Source: JTS-RE37 sp041743425
Lineage (GTDB): Bacteria; Bacteroidota; Bacteroidia; Flavobacteriales; Flavobacteriaceae
Length of the DNA: 32,786 nt
NCBI GenBank assembly: GCA_041743425.1
Contig: JBGTMS010000154.1
Location: 1-32,786 of the forward strand
Direction of reading: 5' to 3'
Made by a program: the position numbers and the translations under genes
Part shown: positions 30,795 to 32,786 of the stretch, piece by piece
How the letters are laid out: each line of letters opens with the position of its first letter
How positions within the stretch are numbered: position 1 is the first letter of the stretch
Notes under the pieces: model-generated
Seen by the model: the letters and a program-made list of their open reading frames with translations, nothing else
Database searches by the model: none
What the model was told of the DNA's origin: nothing

Positions 30795-32786
30795 ATGAGA
30801 ATAACACTCTTGTTGTCTTTTCTATTGTGCGGAATGGGAGCTTTTGCACAAACAGTAATCAAAGGGAATGTAACTGATGAAAACGGGAGTCCAGTGCTTG
30901 GCGCCAATATCATTATCATAGGCAAGACTATTGGAACGACCACAGATTTTGATGGAAATTTTACCTTGGAGACTACGGAGCCGATGCCCTTTCAACTACG
31001 CATAACCAGTATCGGTTTTGCCGAAGCTACAGAAGAGGTAACCTCAGCCGACCAGATTTTATCCATAGTACTTCAGGAGACACAGACACTACTGGATGAA
31101 ATCGTAATCTCAGCATCGCGGACTCCGGAAAGGATTTTTGAGTCTCCGGTGACTGTAGAAAGGATGGACATCAAAACCATACAAGCCTCTGCCGCACCGA
31201 CCTTTTACGATGCCTTGGAAAACATGAAGGGAATTGATTTAAACACCAGCAGTCTTACGTTTAAATCTGTCAATACCCGTGGTTTTGCCACTTTTGCGAA
31301 CAATCGATTCATGCAGTTGGTAGATGGGATGGATAACTCATCGCCCGCCCTTAACTTCCCGCTCGGAAACCTGCTGGGGATGTCAGAACTGGATGTCAGT
31401 ACTGTGGAACTTCTGCCCGGAGCCTCTTCGGCACTTTATGGGGCCAACGCATTTAACGGTATCATGTTTATGACCAGTAAAAATCCCTTTGACCATACGG
31501 GGATTAGTTTTTACGGGAAAACCGGGATTACCTCCAGCACCAACGCGGGTGATAATACCTTTGCCGATGTAGGTATCAGGGCTGCGTACGCCTTTAGTGA
31601 GCACTTTGCCGCCAAGGCCTCAGTGTCCTTCTTAAAAGGAACAGAGTGGTTCGCAACAGATTATTCCGACTTCTCCAACCCGGGCTTTACCAGAATGGAT
31701 CCGGCATATAATGGCTTGAATATTTATGGAGATGAAGTAGCTACGACCCTTGATTTTGATCAGATCGCCGCTGAAAATCTGCCGATACCTGTAGCCACAA
31801 ATTTCGGGTCGGCCAGGATATCGAGAACAGGTTACGAAGAACGGGATTTGTTGGACTATGATGCGGAGAGCCTGAAAGCAGATTTTGCCCTCCACTTCAA
31901 GCCTTGGGCAAATGATTTTGAAATTGTCTGGAATTCCAAACTTGGAAGAGGAAATACCATCTACCAGGGTGCCAACAGATATGCTATCAAAGATTTCTTT
32001 ATGCAACAGCATAAGCTGGAAATACGTAACAACAATTTTTTTGTCAGGGGATATACCACCTCAGAAAAAGCAGGCAACTCCTATGATACGAGGTTTACCG
32101 CCATCAATATCAACAGGGCTTGGAAAGCGGATCGTCAGTGGTTCACTGAATATGCAGGTGCCTATCTTGGTGCAAGGTTCCTCAACCCTGCTGTCTCCGA
32201 AGCGGACGGACATGCGATCGCCAGACAGGCCGCGGATACCGGCAGATATGCCCCAGGTTCGACCGAATTTAACAACGCCCTGAACCGCATCACTTCGGAT
32301 GGCGACCTGACCACAGGCTCCAAATTCAGTGATAATTCCAAGATTTACCACGTTGATGCAAATTATAATTTTGCGCACCTGACATCGGCAATCGCCGATA
32401 TTATGATCGGAGGTTCCTGGAGAGAATATTCACTGAATTCAGAGGGAACTATTTACACCGACAATGATGGTCCGATAGATTACAATGAATATGGCGCTTA
32501 CCTGCAGGTACAAAGGAAATTAATGGAAGACCGGCTTAAATTTACAGGCTCCGTCCGATTCGACAAATCGGAGTTTTTTGATGGGTTTTTCTCGCCAAGA
32601 GTATCTCTGGTTTACGCGGTGGATGAGGCCAAACAACACAATCTCCGGGCTTCGTATCAAACTGGATTCAGAAACCCCACCACTCAGGATCTTTTTATAG
32701 GACTGAATGCCGGTGCCGCCATCCTTGTAGGCTCTGCCCCGGACAACCTGAACAGATACACTTCCCCGGATCTGATCTTGAGTCCG
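30795..32786 (+). CDS. TonB-dependent outer-membrane receptor, N-terminal part (3' truncated by window end)
   Basis: The frame opens with an ATG at 30795 and stays open for 664 codons to the window end. It has a signal peptide (about 1-19, ...GMGAFAQ), a carboxypeptidase-regulatory-like domain (about 20-100; IKGNVTDENGSPVLGANIII, TDFDGNFTLET), a TonB-box-like region before EIVISASRTPERI, and a plug with FKSVNTRGFATFANNRFMQL, LVDGMDN and the ELLPGASSALYGANAFNGIM signature, followed by barrel strands up to FRNPTTQDLF. It is not closely similar to the other receptors in the window, although it has the same general build as the one at 3335. Its upstream region carries a candidate promoter with an inverted repeat and a 12-base palindrome, so regulated expression is likely. 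The ligand is unknown. Confidence 0.93.
   Translation, partial: MRITLLLSFLLCGMGAFAQTVIKGNVTDENGSPVLGANIIIIGKTIGTTTDFDGNFTLETTEPMPFQLRITSIGFAEATEEVTSADQILSIVLQETQTLLDEIVISASRTPERIFESPVTVERMDIKTIQASAAPTFYDALENMKGIDLNTSSLTFKSVNTRGFATFANNRFMQLVDGMDNSSPALNFPLGNLLGMSELDVSTVELLPGASSALYGANAFNGIMFMTSKNPFDHTGISFYGKTGITSSTNAGDNTFADVGIRAAYAFSEHFAAKASVSFLKGTEWFATDYSDFSNPGFTRMDPAYNGLNIYGDEVATTLDFDQIAAENLPIPVATNFGSARISRTGYEERDLLDYDAESLKADFALHFKPWANDFEIVWNSKLGRGNTIYQGANRYAIKDFFMQQHKLEIRNNNFFVRGYTTSEKAGNSYDTRFTAININRAWKADRQWFTEYAGAYLGARFLNPAVSEADGHAIARQAADTGRYAPGSTEFNNALNRITSDGDLTTGSKFSDNSKIYHVDANYNFAHLTSAIADIMIGGSWREYSLNSEGTIYTDNDGPIDYNEYGAYLQVQRKLMEDRLKFTGSVRFDKSEFFDGFFSPRVSLVYAVDEAKQHNLRASYQTGFRNPTTQDLFIGLNAGAAILVGSAPDNLNRYTSPDLILSP

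Noticed and set aside
1..32786. Mobile elements, phage, defence islands, CRISPR, tRNA or rRNA genes
   Set aside because: No transposase, integrase, restriction, repeat-spacer pattern or tRNA-like cloverleaf was recognised; gene content is core-like throughout.
30795..32786. SusC/SusD polysaccharide utilisation locus
   Set aside because: None of the receptors in the window is followed by a SusD-like gene within the visible sequence; for this last one the downstream side lies outside the window, so it is left undecided and not claimed.

Overview
The window reads as chromosomal DNA from a marine-type member of the Bacteroidota, most likely family Flavobacteriaceae. The evidence is four TonB-dependent outer-membrane receptors, DUF4270 and DUF5689 lipoproteins, a Bacteroidota-type single-chain glycyl-tRNA synthetase, a stand-alone glycogen-synthase N-domain next to panC, and promoter-like TAnnTTTG boxes upstream of many genes in place of sigma70 elements. 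Shine-Dalgarno sequences are largely absent. Genus cannot be read from this sequence. No tRNA, rRNA, CRISPR array, insertion sequence or phage gene was seen. All assignments come from reading motifs; no database search was run.

Layout. 1-861: 3' end of a TonB-dependent receptor, closed by a clear intrinsic terminator. 954-2081: a small polytopic membrane protein and a secreted DUF1080 protein. 2134-7453: a secreted endonuclease/exonuclease/phosphatase-fold (EEP) nuclease gene (minus strand), divergent from a two-gene operon for a 913-residue TonB receptor and a DUF5689/lamin-tail protein. 7455-7862: a single-domain response regulator. 7863-8572: about 700 bases without a convincing gene but with palindromes in front of a catalase gene. 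8573-10618: catalase followed by an ankyrin-repeat protein. 10634-16285: omega-amidase, Ig-like lipoprotein, ComF, a membrane coiled-coil protein and GlyRS. 16291-18989: a deoxyribonucleotidase-like HAD protein and a TonB receptor. 19185-21061: exonuclease III and a Tas-type aldo/keto reductase. 21069-25879: a minus-strand run panC, flippase-like membrane protein, degenerate esterase and radA. 25981-30594: plus-strand run of glycogen-synthase-like protein, DUF4270 lipoprotein and glmS. 30795 to the end: start of another TonB receptor.

How the parts may work together. Most genes are housekeeping (glyS, radA, xth, panC, glmS) in close-packed order with many convergent pairs. The more distinctive parts are the nuclease / TonB receptor / lamin-tail locus, which looks like an outer-membrane system for attacking and importing an extracellular phosphate- or nucleotide-containing substrate (inference); the catalase-ankyrin pair, which recalls known cases where an ankyrin protein supports catalase activity; and several conserved-looking but catalytically degenerate proteins (an esterase fold with Asp at the nucleophile position, and a glycogen-synthase N-domain without its second Rossmann domain). 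The slot where I would expect panD, between panC and the flippase-like gene, holds 280 bases of apparently non-coding DNA.
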